A stretch of DNA of 64,000 nt from Porodaedalea pini (GCA_002794775.1 NBAY01000035.1:1-64000); one strand, 5' to 3'. Numbered from the stretch's first letter, positions 12,201 to 20,891 are shown. Program-made: numbers and translations. Notes: a model not told the origin generated them from the letters alone.

Positions 12201-12918
12201 TGAAGACGTCGGCGTAGTCGTTGAGGTATGCGGGCCAGGACGTCTTGTCCATTCGCACCTCTCTCACCCCCTTCGTCTCTTCCACCGCTCTCCACACCTT
12301 CCGCATGCCTTCCTCCACATTCCTCTCCACTACACATTCGCTCGGGCAACGCGTAAAGTCGAGTGTTCCCGTCTTCCAGTCGACTTCCGGGTTGTGTCGA
12401 CGAAGCCAGTCGTACCCTAGAAAGATGTTTGACGATGCCAACGAGGTTACCGCCAGGACGATCCGTTCTTTATGATGACCGATCGTAAGTTCGATGTCGA
12501 CGTATTTCTCGATCAATCCGGCTTCGTTGTGCGTGCCGTCGGCATTGAGTACCGCAAGGGGTCGGACATAACGCTTCGTCTCCAGTCCGTACCGTTCGAC
12601 GAACCTTACATCAATGCACGATCCTGTGCATCCCGAATCCACGAGTGCGTGTGCGTCCACCTCCCTCACTTCACCTTCCACGCTGTGTCCGACGTTCAGG
12701 AGAAGGTCCAGCTGGCGTCCGCCAGTTCCTCTCATGAACAGCTGCTCACATTCTTCTCTCTCCTTCACACCGGTGGGGACTTCATACTCAGGAAAACCAT
12801 CGACGTTGTTCGCATCTACGTGTTGTACAGACGGTTGGTTATATTTTAACGAGTACGGATTCGAAGTCCCTTGTTCTTCTCGGTCAGTCGCCCCGATGGC
12901 TACGCCTGACCACTCGCA
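9274..12918 (-). CDS. Gypsy-A1 Pol polyprotein (PR-RT-RH-IN-chromodomain)
   Basis: Open from the slippery site to TAA at 9274, 1,214 residues in the -1 frame relative to gag. No ATG precedes the protease region in this frame, so a Gag-Pol fusion made by -1 frameshifting is the likely product. From position 12768 downward (residue 1): protease LVDSGCTG (D44); RT with YLDD at 368-371; RNase H with D516, E557, D584; integrase zinc motif H713, H720, C750, C753; integrase core D783, D843, E879 (35 residues between the last two); WYGPF at 1012; and a C-terminal chromodomain around 1074-1125 (YLVKWVGYNEPTWQPE). The chromodomain is known in this lineage to direct integration to marked chromatin. All catalytic residues are intact, unlike the other copies. 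Confidence 0.95.
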   Translation of the reverse strand, partial: CEWSGVAIGATDREEQGTSNPYSLKYNQPSVQHVDANNVDGFPEYEVPTGVKEREECEQLFMRGTGGRQLDLLLNVGHSVEGEVREVDAHALVDSGCTGSCIDVRFVERYGLETKRYVRPLAVLNADGTHNEAGLIEKYVDIELTIGHHKERIVLAVTSLASSNIFLGYDWLRRHNPEVDWKTGTLDFTRCPSECVVERNVEEGMRKVWRAVEETKGVREVRMDKTSWPAYLNDYADVFSEKGFEKLPEHRPWDHVIDLKPDFKPSDCKIYPLTPTEQQSLKDFLDENLKSGRIRRSISPMASPFFFIKKADKSLRPIQDYRKLNDGTIKNKYPLPLIDELVDKVKKAKYITKLDLRWGYYNVRIREGDEWKAAFRTNMGLFEPTVMFFGLCNAPATFQAFVNHIFKELIYANLIIVYLDDILILSETIEEHIDTSRRVLQILRENGLYLKPEKCEFDAKVVKYLGHIIGNGEIKADPAKTEAIANWPVPRNLKELQQFLGMGNWLRRFIKDYSKVVHPLTSLTGKKDWVWETEQQEAFEELRRRLCSPPVLVIANDEGPFRVEADSSNFALGGVLLQKQEGKWRVVAYRSEALLPAERNYEIYDKEMLAIVSALKEWRQYLLGARHKIEIWSDHANLTYFRSAQKLSYRQARWRTELEEFDFHLEHKSGKTMGKADLLSRKAGYDEGKDDNDDIVFIKDKWLNRGVVRTSREEVLERVGDAQRAQDESERPTGMVKADGLWRMKGKVYVPSTMKEAVLRECHDSTLAGHPGSSKTVELVRRDFWWASMFSDVRAYVRGCDRCQRTKALRTSRSRPLHPNTIPEGPWEIVTVDLIGELPDSKGHNAICVFVDRFSKQMHAIPTTTRLSAEGMAQLYRDHVFRLHGLPRKIIHDRGTQFDASMMKELYKLLHIEGNPSTAYHPQTDGQTERVNQELEQYLRLFVNHHQSDWKDWLPLAEFAYNNREHSATKMSPFYANTGRHPLSFDTTRTSSANMSAEEFAKHIKETHRVAKDNLVKAADDMKRYHDRTAGASVEYKAGDKVFLDGRNISTDSPTKKLADKWYGPFDIVDKVGASAYKLKLPKRWKKVHPVFNETLLKPAVEPSFESQKQPPPPPPDIIDNEEEYELEEVLDSRLHRGKLQYLVKWVGYNEPTWQPETDFGENAKEAIAEFYLKHPGAPRKLDIPRQRLRPLFVDTEPDDRDHGWSGRPILKGG

Positions 12919-13982
12919 AAACCCTGCGAGTCAACGACCTCTTCGTCATTCTCTCCTTCCTCCACATAGTCCTCCACCGTCGATCTCCGAGTGTCTACAA
13001 CTTCCTCGAAGGCCGATTCCTTCATCGCGCCGAGCTCGTCCGCAAGGATACGGCGTTCGCCTGGTGCCATTAGTTCCAGCATGCGCTGGATGATCGGCTT
13101 CCCCTGCGGGCACTTGTCCTTGAAATGGCCCAGCCCGCCGCAGATCCAGCACGCGTGTCGTCGTTGCGCCTCGTTCATGGAGACGTCCATCGGTTGTCCC
13201 GCGCCTCCGAAAGTGACGCCGGTCGCGTCACGTCTGTCGACGTGAGGGGCCGCTACCTGACGGCGAGCTGGGGGTCCTTGTTGTTGCTGCGGGCGAGGCT
13301 GGGGTATAAATGGGCGGCCTCGTTGGATTGCGCGGATCTGTTGCTCGCCGCGATCGATCTCGATAGCCTTGTTTTTCCAGTCCTCGTATTTCGTCGGGAC
13401 CGGCGTCGATCTCAGGACTCCACGCACTACTTCGATGTTCATCGCACGTTTGAGACGATCACAGATGATACCATCGTCCTTCAGTTCCGCACGCTTGATG
13501 ATGACGTCGAGCTGCTGGAAGAACTTGTCGGCGGTGAGGTCCTTCTGAACCTTCTCCCAGAATTCCTTCAGCGCGGCCTCTTTGCGATTCGGGTCGTCGA
13601 ACGAGGCGTCGAGTCGTTCCTGGAATCTCTCCCAGCTGTCGGTGAAGGTGACGATTCCCGACGTTGTCGACTCCTCGACGTAGTTCTGCGCCCACGTCGC
13701 CGCATTACCACCCTTCAGGTAGGAGAGAGCTACATAGATTTTACTCTCCGACGTAGGGTATCGGTTCGGGTTCGCGGATACAAAAAGAAGGACTTCACGT
13801 CTGAAGTCGAGGTAGTCGTCGCCACCAGTGAATTCACGTGGTCGGGCGACATCTATGTTGAGGGTCGGGGGGTTAGCGGTCATGACCGGTGCTGGGGCGT
13901 TGTTCGCCTGATGGGCGAAGGCATTCGCAACGATGGCCGCGATCTGCGCCATTTGCTGTGGGCTGAAACCTTCTGTTGACAT
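12900..13982 (-). CDS. Gypsy-A1 Gag with CCHC zinc knuckle
   Basis: 360 residues from the ATG at 13982 to TAG at 12900. It has a capsid-like helical region (ITANPP... to about residue 220), a basic Gln/Pro-rich segment, and one zinc knuckle CWICGGLGHFKDKC. Gag forms the virus-like particle and packages the RNA. The same frame is open for another 120 codons upstream (14342 to 13983), and that stretch looks conserved at the protein level in A2, A3 and A4 (motif IWWS). An N-terminally extended Gag from a non-AUG codon or a spliced leader is therefore possible. The start given is the first AUG of the predicted mRNA. Confidence 0.9.
   Translation of the reverse strand: MSTEGFSPQQMAQIAAIVANAFAHQANNAPAPVMTANPPTLNIDVARPREFTGGDDYLDFRREVLLFVSANPNRYPTSESKIYVALSYLKGGNAATWAQNYVEESTTSGIVTFTDSWERFQERLDASFDDPNRKEAALKEFWEKVQKDLTADKFFQQLDVIIKRAELKDDGIICDRLKRAMNIEVVRGVLRSTPVPTKYEDWKNKAIEIDRGEQQIRAIQRGRPFIPQPRPQQQQGPPARRQVAAPHVDRRDATGVTFGGAGQPMDVSMNEAQRRHACWICGGLGHFKDKCPQGKPIIQRMLELMAPGERRILADELGAMKESAFEEVVDTRRSTVEDYVEEGENDEEVVDSQGFASGQA
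12918..12924 (-). promoter_or_regulatory. Putative -1 ribosomal frameshift site of Gypsy-A1
   Basis: On the sense strand the heptamer G GGT TTT overlaps gag codons 354-355 and fits X XXY YYZ. A -1 slip leads directly into the pol frame, whose last upstream stop lies 5' of the heptamer. Other copies have one-base variants. Confidence 0.65.
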
Positions 13983-14679
13983 CGTAGGTTCGGGTGCGGG
14001 TGTCGAAGGTTCTGGAGGAGTTGGCGGCGAGGGGTCTCTGTTGGTTTCGCGGTAAGGACCTGGGGTCGGTGGTAGGTTGACCGTAGTCGTTGACGGTGCA
14101 GGTGACGACGGAGCGGCTGGAGGCCACCTTGCTCTCCTTCCTCGTTCGTCTGATGAATACCAGCTGCGCCGGATTTCACTCCACCAGATGTCGTGAGTGA
14201 CGCCGCTATTATTAGTCGCGACGTAGCCTGGTCGGTCTGGATCCCAACGGGCTGAAGCAGGAAGGGCCCGTTGCTGTTCGTCGGTGAGATCTATCTTGAC
14301 GTTGGCGGAGGGACAGGGATCGGTTGCGTGTTCGATCCGGGGTTACGCCAACGTTGAGCGGGTTCGTCAGCGAAGTTGATGACCAAACGGAAGGAGGCGG
14401 CCGAGATCACAATCGACAACGACGTCGACGACTGTACACGGTGTGTTACCCACGTCCAGGTCAGATGGTTCCTCCACCAGATGGAGAGGTGGAGAGCCAG
14501 GGTCGGAAAAGGTCGGGTGTAGGTTTATGTAATACACGAACGTTCGGAAACGTCCGGGCAGGGTTAAGGGTTGTCGTTTAGGGGGTTTACACGTCGAGTC
14601 CGTCGAGGGGAGCGCTCCTCTAGACTGAGTGAAGGCGAGTCGACAGCGACGACGTACGCAGGGGATGAGCCTGGGTGAG

Positions 14680-14690
14680 GTTCTGCTTTT
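14680..14690 (-). promoter_or_regulatory. Gypsy-A1 primer-binding site, self-priming type
   Basis: Sense AAAAGCAGAAC lies one base after the 5' LTR. It is exactly complementary to GTTCTGCTTTT at 14897-14887 in the LTR, which is the predicted 5' end of the mRNA. This is the arrangement of Tf1-type self-primed elements rather than tRNA priming. Confidence 0.7.
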
Positions 14691-14691
14691 A

Positions 14692-15105
14692 TGTTAGGCG
14701 GGAGTCCGGGAGACGACTCGGACTGGGCAGGCCTCGGCTGACTGTCGTCTGGGACGTGCTATACTCGAGCGTAGACTCGGGACACGCTTACTCAGGCTAG
14801 GTCGTCGCGGAGGTAAGAGGATTAATACAAGTCTAAACTAATACAAGGGGGACAAGTCTCACCTAGGTCGTCGCGGAGGTAAGAGGAAAAGCAGAACAAG
14901 GAGTTCATGCGATTCCTGAGACCTTATATAGCGACGACCGTGAGACTATATTACCTAACATTACATAACGAGTGGGAATGGAACGAATGAAGGTAGTGTG
15001 GGAATGATTGTGTAAGATGGGTAAATATAATGAAAAGGACGAATATAATAAAGGAAATGGTAAAAGGGAAAATAAAGGAAAAAAGTGAAAGTTCAGGTTC
15101 TAACA
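14692..15105 (-). repeat. Gypsy-A1 5' LTR
   Basis: 414 bp, identical to the 3' LTR except for one A/G difference seen near the sense 3' end. It contains the promoter TATA and the self-priming complement. Confidence 0.95.
14923..14930 (-). promoter_or_regulatory. TATA box of Gypsy-A1 5' LTR
   Basis: TATATAAG on the minus strand, its first base 33 nt upstream of GTTCTGCTTTT. The same spacing is found in A2, A3 and A4. Confidence 0.65.
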
Positions 15106-16888
15106 ACTTGCTAAATTTGTACCTCAAAGAGGTACGCTTTTGTTTATTTCATTCCTAAATTACTTAACTATATATACTCTTCAGTTTGAGATGCCATCCT
15201 GGGTAGGATGGCTTCCTTCTCAGGTTGGGTATCCAGCAGCCGGCTCCCTCAGTGCTGACAAGTACAAGGCTCTCACTTTTGTATATCTCCCAGTAATTGT
15301 AAGTTCTCGAGCTCCTTGGATAAAAAAATCAAACTGAATGTTCTCTTACAGATACCTTTCGTCTGGGAAGAGTGGCAGCCCATCACTCAAAAGGAATTTG
15401 ATGCGAAGACTTCAGAATGGAAGAAGAACGAGGCAGCCAAGTGACTGCGCAAAGAGAAGGGTAAGATGGTCAAGGGCGATGACAGCGAGCCCTCGCCTGA
15501 GCCCACCCTCCGAATGCACGCAGATGATGCCGCCAACTTTCTTAAGCTCTCTGTGGCCCTCAAGATTACACTGGCACGGTCAATTCATGAGGATGATCTT
15601 GCTCGAGCAAGCTTTCTTCTAACTGAATATCTTCAAGGCTATCTAGAGGTACAAATACTAGTCTATATCGAGCACGAGTTTGCACTCTGAATTGTTCTAC
15701 CCTTCTAGATACATGGTGAGGACATAAAGCCGAACTTCCACTGGGTAACTCACATATTTGATCAGATTTGTGACTACAGACCAGTCTACAGATTCTGGTC
15801 CTTCACGTACGAGCGCCTCAACAAAACCCTAAAGAGCTACAAGACGAATAATCACAGTGGCGGCGAAATCGAGACTGCATTTATGTGGGCATTCATGCAA
15901 GATGCGAGGCTTTGCGAGCTTGTTAAAAGTCTCGCTCACCTTGAAGGTGGAGACCTCGGAATGCAAGAAGCCATGCAGCTCCTGCTGGAGACTGACAGCA
16001 ACAATCGAGGGACTATAGCTGCAGTCGCTCGAGAAATCGACGAGGCCACTCAGGACAGTAAGACTTTTATTTCTGATTCAAACTAATACTCAATATATAC
16101 ACTTTTCTAATTCATATTTAGTTGGCAGACCATTTTCCCTTGGACCAGGCTCGGTCGAAGAGCTCACCAACTCCTTGCAGAGGAGTTTGTTGATGCATTA
16201 CTCCAAACAACAACCTCAAGCGGCTGTATGCTCACGTTCCACGAGAGTCAACGAGAATTCGGTCCCAAGGCCTAATTTTTTGTGTGACAAGGCCATCTTT
16301 CATAAGTATATAATACTGAATGGACGGCGAATCGTGCCATCCTCAGATGTATACAAGGCACCGAATTCAATAATCCAGACAAGATTCAGTGGCACGGTTT
16401 ATGTAGGCCAAGTAACTGACATCCTCATGCATACCCAGCCACAGATATACCAGTTGCCGACCCTTCTGCATGTCCGCTGGTTCCATCCACCCTGCCCTCA
16501 TGTATTAAACACATCAATTTGGGATAACCTGTGAGTATTGTCTATGATTTTGAACATTTTCTTTCGGTTCTCACACTCTCTGAAAGCCCTGAGCTTGAGA
16601 TCGGATTCTTCAAGTTCGACTCATACCTTGATAGCGCACTGAGCAGGCCACCAATGCTCGTCTTTCTGGAGGATGTTGTATCGCAGGCGTGCCACATCCG
16701 TATCCAGTACAGACAACCTCGAGGCTCGGACGACTTGGAGGAGAAAGAGGACGATACAGAGGCCTTTAAGCTCTGGGTAACTGTCGGTTTAACAAAGGCA
16801 TGTATTCTTTTTAATTTCGATTTAAGTACACATTACTAACTACCATTTAACTACAGGACACGGTTGTCATTTGATGTCTTGCGGTTTT

Positions 16889-16919
<31 letters not shown>

Positions 16920-17010
16920 CTGCAGTCTCGGTCTTGTTCTCATTCTCGGTTTTGGTTTCAGTTTCGGTCTTGTTCTAGGTTTCGGTCTTGGTCTCGTTGG
17001 CCTTTGATCC
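16889..17010. repeat. TCTGGT microsatellite and degenerate extension
   Basis: Nearly five tandem TCTGGT hexamers, then an imperfect T/G/C-rich continuation (TTCTCGGT-type variants). It lies between the convergent stop codons of the two transposon genes. Confidence 0.8.
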
Positions 17011-17097
17011 TGGCTGTAACTCCTTTTGTTCTCTCTGAATGTGCTCCTCCTCTTTCCATTTGAGTCTCTTCACACGTGATCAAGCTGGTGCTGAATC

Positions 17098-17336
17098 GCT
17101 TCAAGAAGGTCAAGATATTGTATCTTGCTAGCACGCAATGCAAGTCTGGTTCATTGTCTTCTCGCCTGATGGAACACACATTGTCATCTTGTTCTTGCTG
17201 TGAGGCAGCACTCATTTGCTTGGGTCTATCTTCTGCGGTGCTTCAAGAAGTCCAAGATATGGGGCCATTTGCAGGGGTGCGATACGAGTCTGGTCTGTTG
17301 TCTTCTCATCTGACGGAACACGTGTTGTCTTGGGTT
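17098..17336 (+). other. Two diverged WD40-like gene fragments inside the CACTA element
   Basis: Two related units (about 17098-17200 and 17235-17336) each begin CTTCAAGAAG and encode VW-(F/S)-(I/V)-VFS-(P/S)-DGT, typical of WD40 blades. They are embedded in the intergenic part of the transposon without a complete gene. Capture of a host WD40-gene piece is the simplest reading, but a decayed intron or exon cannot be excluded. Confidence 0.55.
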
Positions 17337-17989
17337 ACATTGCATTCTTGGACTCAAAGCTGTCTGGGTTGGCCTCAGCTATCTTCAAGTCCTCCCCGCT
17401 GAATTCGTGCTGCCATTTGGGGTTGACATGAACGGGAACAGAGGCGCTTTGCCTTTGGGCACACACGTGTCCTCATTGCTGAAGTCGACCTTGCACACGG
17501 TACTGTGCGGCTTCCCTTTTCCCCTGCCTTTGACCTCAGCACGGTTTGCATGGGCATGCCTGTCGAGCTTGGCATAGATCTCGTCAAGCTGCAAAATCGG
17601 TGAGTTCTTTTGTATTGGATTAGGAATGAATAACTAACCTTCCGAGAGCGGAACATCTTTCTGCACTTTTCCCAGACAGGGACCTTCTGGCTTTTCTCAT
17701 CTGCTGTGAGATGAGCTTCCCTGGCACATCTGGAATAGTTGTCAGCCTTCCACTGCTTGACTTTCGCCTCAAAAGCCCGTTTAGCAGCAGTACATCGCTC
17801 CTCGTCTTCTTTGTCATCATCCTCGTCGTTGTCATTCAATACATCAGATGTGTCGAGCGCACTGACATAGTCTGTCATGTATGCAGGATCAAAGACGCTG
17901 TCTGGAAGCTCACGCCTGTGTGCTTTCTCCCAGGCATCCTGTCCCATCTTCTGAAAACCAGCCGTCTGAAGAACATAGGATCAGTAGAC

Positions 17990-18045
17990 TGTGAGACAAC
18001 GCATGTTCCATCAGGCGAGAAGACAATGGACCAGACTTGCATGCA
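17990..18045 (-). other. Third WD40-like fragment, in an intron of the second gene
   Basis: On the minus strand this intronic stretch reads VWSIVFSPDGT and matches the unit at 17139-17195 closely at DNA level. It therefore lies in opposite orientation to the other two fragments. Confidence 0.5.
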
Positions 18046-18481
18046 TATTATGCCAGTTTGTGACCTGAGTTTTTTTGTTCTTCTTCTTCTTCACCAGATC
18101 GATCTCGATATTAAAGGCCTTCTTCAGGTTGCTGAAGACCAGACCCCCAATCTCACAGCAGTCCTTGACAGTGAATTTTTTTCCATCAATTTCGAGTTCG
18201 TGGGTGTCAGGATCCTAAAGAGCAGAGTTAGTCAGTTTTTTTTTTTCAAATGGTAGATCTTTGAGAGGGAGGTACGTACTTCAACCTCCGTGACTATGAG
18301 TGCTGCAGCACAATTAATTATCTTCTTATTTACAGAAGTGTGTGGCGTGCCACTGAGATCCCATGCATACACCTCCTGCCCTTGAGCATTGGACCCATCC
18401 TCTGTGCCTGCACTATTGGTAAGTTTCTTCATCTGATGTCACATCTTACACTGAATAATACGAAGCACAGGTCATGAATTA

Positions 18482-19330
18482 CAGCCTTTTTCATAAGTCC
18501 TGTGACACGTGCATGTCACGTGAAATGAGCCGCGTCAGAGCCAAAGTGTCAAAAAATTAGAATGAATGCCTATTTTCTCTGTGAATTCTGCACAGTACCT
18601 GCTCATTAAGTACTCAAAAAAAAGGCACGGTTCTCAGGAGAAGAAATATGTAAAATAGGGAGCAATAAATTGACTGTGTAGGCAGGTGGAGATCAAACAA
18701 GTGCAGCTGGTCTGTTCTCTCACCCATTTCCACTGAGATTCAAAAATTATGGCTCCCCTACATCTACCTATAAAATTCTTTCCTGTATCTGTAAATTAAG
18801 TATATGACTATACCAACATCTCCTGAAATTTTGAAGCCAATCCATTCAGTATTCATGGTCCAGCAGCAAGATTTGTGTTCTACTCTGCAAGACCTGTTGT
18901 GAGAAAAGGAGGGTGGAAAGAGCTTGAAGTGGAACACAAATCTTGCTGCTGGACCATGAATACTGAATGGATTGGCTTCAAACTTTCAGGAGATGTTGGT
19001 ATAGTCATACACTTAATTTACAGATACAGGAAAGAATTTTATAGGTAGATGTAGGGGAGCCATAATTTTCAAATCTCAGTGGAAATGGGTGAGAGAACAG
19101 ACCAGCTGCACTTGTTTGATCTCCACCTGCCTACACAGTCAATTTATTGCTCCCTATTTTACATATTTCTTCTCCTGAGAACCGTGCCTTTTTTTTGAGT
19201 ACTTAATGAGCAGGTACTGTGCAGAATTCACAGAGAAAATAGGCATTCATTCTAATTTTTCGACACTTTGTCTCTGATGCGGCTCATTTCATGTGACATG
19301 CATGTGTCGCAGGACTTATGAAAATGGCTG
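18482..19330 (-). mobile_element. Palindromic fold-back MITE, copy 2
   Basis: 849 bp with the same CAGCC ends and inverted arms. TA at 18480-18481 and 19331-19332. The spacer is in the reverse orientation relative to copy 1. Inserted in the first intron of the second CACTA gene. Confidence 0.9.
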
Positions 19331-19891
19331 TAAGCTTTTGACTGTAAGCATCAGTTCATGTTAAATGTTCATACCAGTAACTCACCGCAAAGGTCTTTCT
19401 CATCCACAGACAGATCTCTGCGCATACCAGCGAGCCTCGGCTTCTTTGGCCGTTTCGCCTCTCACTCGTGCTGCTCATCCACCGCTTCCTCGCGTGCCCT
19501 CTTCAAGTCCACGACATTGGCCTGCAAGCCCTTAATCATCTCCAACAGCTGGGCTTGGACTGATAGGTCAATGAAATGTGGCAGCAGCGGTGGTGGCTCA
19601 GAGTGCGTCTGAAGAACAGGATCAATTGTATCCTCGTTGAGGTCAAACGTGTGCCTGGTGAATGAAAAGGGGGCCGGAGAGGAAGATGGTTGTGTCAAGG
19701 ATGAACCGGGGACACTCCAGTGCTGTGTCCCTGGTCTCATGGGTTGCTGCATCCCATAGCGACGTTGGATCCAAGCAGCCATCTCATCGGTCATAGGTGG
19801 AGGTGCGTCGTCGCTGTATATTTTTTGTTGGATTTTTTTTACTGATTTTTGCGGCTGTGTAGACCTTGTATGCACAGACACGACGTGATGC

Positions 19892-19939
19892 GATGCGACT
19901 TAGCACGTTTTCAGAGATGCGACTTAGCGCGTTTTCAGA
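19892..19939 (+). repeat. Subterminal tandem repeat of the CACTA element
   Basis: Two adjacent 24-bp copies of GATGCGACTTAGC(A/G)CG..., followed by a partial third. Subterminal repeats near CACTA ends are typical transposase-binding sites; that role is inferred. Confidence 0.6.
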
Positions 19940-20258
19940 GACGCGCGCTTGCATCATCATGTATTATTAATTGTATATCCTAATTCAGTTTCCAAATCAT
20001 TTTATTATAGAATTAAAAAATGTGTGACAACCCGAATAACCAGCTATGCCATAGGTGTGGCTAGCTCATCTAAACCATATCTACTCCAAAAAGTTTACCT
20101 CTCCTGTACTAATCTAGGACTTTTCAGGGTTTAACTTAGATAATATATTTTCTTTAGTTCTTGCTAATGTGACTCTTCTCACTGGTCCTGTTTTGGAATA
20201 GACATGTTAATTTTTCGGTGTAGGTAAGATTACATGAGCTACGTTTTTCCTAAGGCAA

Positions 20259-20286
20259 AGGTGCTAGGGGACCGTGAAACGCAGTG
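20259..20286 (+). repeat. CACTA right terminal inverted repeat
   Basis: Ends ACCGTGAAACGCAGTG, followed by the ACT target copy at 20287-20289. Confidence 0.9.
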
Positions 20287-20289
20287 ACT

Positions 20290-20891
20290 GCTGACGCGAC
20301 GCGTTATTTTGTACTATTTGGCCAAACTTCTCACGCTTATGTATGTATCCTCAAACCTTATGTACCGCCTTCATACTGAGCACACACTTCTTCGCATACT
20401 CATCAGAATCATCTCTCAGAAAAACACTCTTCAAAATGCTGCAAAAATGTCTGAATGAGGCGCTGTGCGTCTTCAATACCAGTAAATGTGTCACCCGTTT
20501 ACATGCATATCAAAAGGTGCATATACATTGGGTGATTGAAAGGCATAATTTCAGATGAGAAGAAAGATGCAAAGTCTGAAAGAGTTTATATGCTAGCAAT
20601 TTTAATGCCCTTTCTTTAGCTACTACGCAAACGAAGGGCATAGTTTAGAATGCCGAGGGAGAGCTGGAAGATGAGTCTTGTAAAAGTTATTCATTAGCGA
20701 CTGTGAAGCTCTGCCTTTGTCGACTGCTCATATCGGCCTCTCGAAGGTTGATGATCATCCTCGCCGAAAAAATGTAATGTAATATCCGCTGTACTCTACA
20801 AATGTGATTTTTAGCCTAGATGCCACAAGGGAGCATAGTTATGTATACGTACTCGACCATATAAACATTCTAAGTATAAAGGTGGGACTAA
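20290..20891. other. Intergenic region between the CACTA element and the DUF6533 gene
   Basis: AT-rich, only short frames. It holds the 3' flank of the minus-strand membrane-protein gene. No gene seen. Confidence 0.4.

Larger units (their letters stand above)
8860..15105 (-). mobile_element. Gypsy-A1, intact chromodomain LTR retrotransposon
   Basis: 6,246 bp, TGTTAG...CTAACA ends, flanked by 5-bp duplications ACTTG (8855-8859 and 15106-15110). Both 414-bp LTRs differ at one position by eye. Sense is the minus strand: 5' LTR 15105-14692, primer site, leader, gag 13982-12900, pol 12918-9274, 3' LTR 9273-8860. Pol carries protease, RT, RNase H, integrase and chromodomain, which places it in the Ty3/Gypsy chromoviruses. 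No stop or frameshift is seen, so it is the one potentially active autonomous retroelement in the window. It sits in transposase exon 7 of the CACTA element. Confidence 0.95.
6651..16874 (+). pseudogene. CACTA/Plavaka transposase, broken by a TGA and a Gypsy insertion
   Basis: Thirteen exons: 6651-7035, 7093-7903, 7964-8050, 8108-8262, 8316-8471, 8523-8705, 8765-8859 plus 15111-15131 (one exon split by A1), 15185-15298, 15352-15648, 15709-16057, 16122-16530, 16587-16797 and 16857-16874. All phases agree and give 1,096 residues. The start ATG precedes a zinc-finger-like CQCQLCW...H motif. Family landmarks are the hydrophobic block FWRIVLLLVAW, a Cys-rich CPSCC/CPGC stretch, IDPMHNVLLG (DPMHN at 585-589), LPSQVGYPAAGSLSADKYK and GGEIETAFM. 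The protein binds the element ends and catalyses excision and insertion. Breaks: TGA at 15442-15444 (codon 700, CGA expected) and A1 after codon 624. The last intron begins GC rather than GT. Confidence 0.85.
17385..19794 (-). pseudogene. Second gene of the CACTA element, function unknown
   Basis: Exons on the minus strand: 19794-19386, 18432-18280, 18214-18065, 17950-17639 and 17588-17385 (stop at 17385). The first exon encodes MTDEMAAWIQRRYG, a proline/serine-rich part and a basic patch KRPKKPR. Later exons are acidic (DNDEDDDKEDEE) and lysine-rich. Position and convergent orientation match the accessory gene of Plavaka-type elements; its role is not known to me. Breaks: an in-frame TGA at 19462-19464 where CGA fits, and fold-back copy 2 within the first intron. 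The phase between exons 1 and 2 does not close, so an exon is missing or there is a one-base indel. The ATG at 19794 is the first in frame; a weak acceptor upstream hints at a 5' exon. Confidence 0.55.
6246..20286 (+). mobile_element. CACTA (Plavaka-like) DNA transposon, complete but interrupted
   Basis: The termini read CACTGCGTTTCACGG and its exact reverse complement. The flanks carry a 3-bp target duplication, ACT at 6243-6245 and 20287-20289. Inside are a plus-strand transposase gene (6651-16874) and a convergent minus-strand gene (19794-17385), the usual two-gene plan. Removing the Gypsy A1 insertion and fold-back copy 2 with their target copies leaves about 6.9 kb. Each gene has one in-frame TGA where CGA is expected, so this copy is probably not autonomous. 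Its ends still look mobilisable. The element also carries WD40-like fragments (17098-17336, 17990-18045). Confidence 0.9.

Noticed and set aside
13125..13979. Long plus-strand open frame antisense to Gypsy-A1 gag
   Set aside because: It is the mirror of a high-GC gag reading frame; no motif, no promoter context, and not open in the other Gypsy-A copies.
8860..15105. A tRNA-primed replication signal for Gypsy-A1
   Set aside because: The bases after the LTR do not resemble a tRNA 3' end starting TGG, while they match the LTR transcript start exactly over 11 nt.
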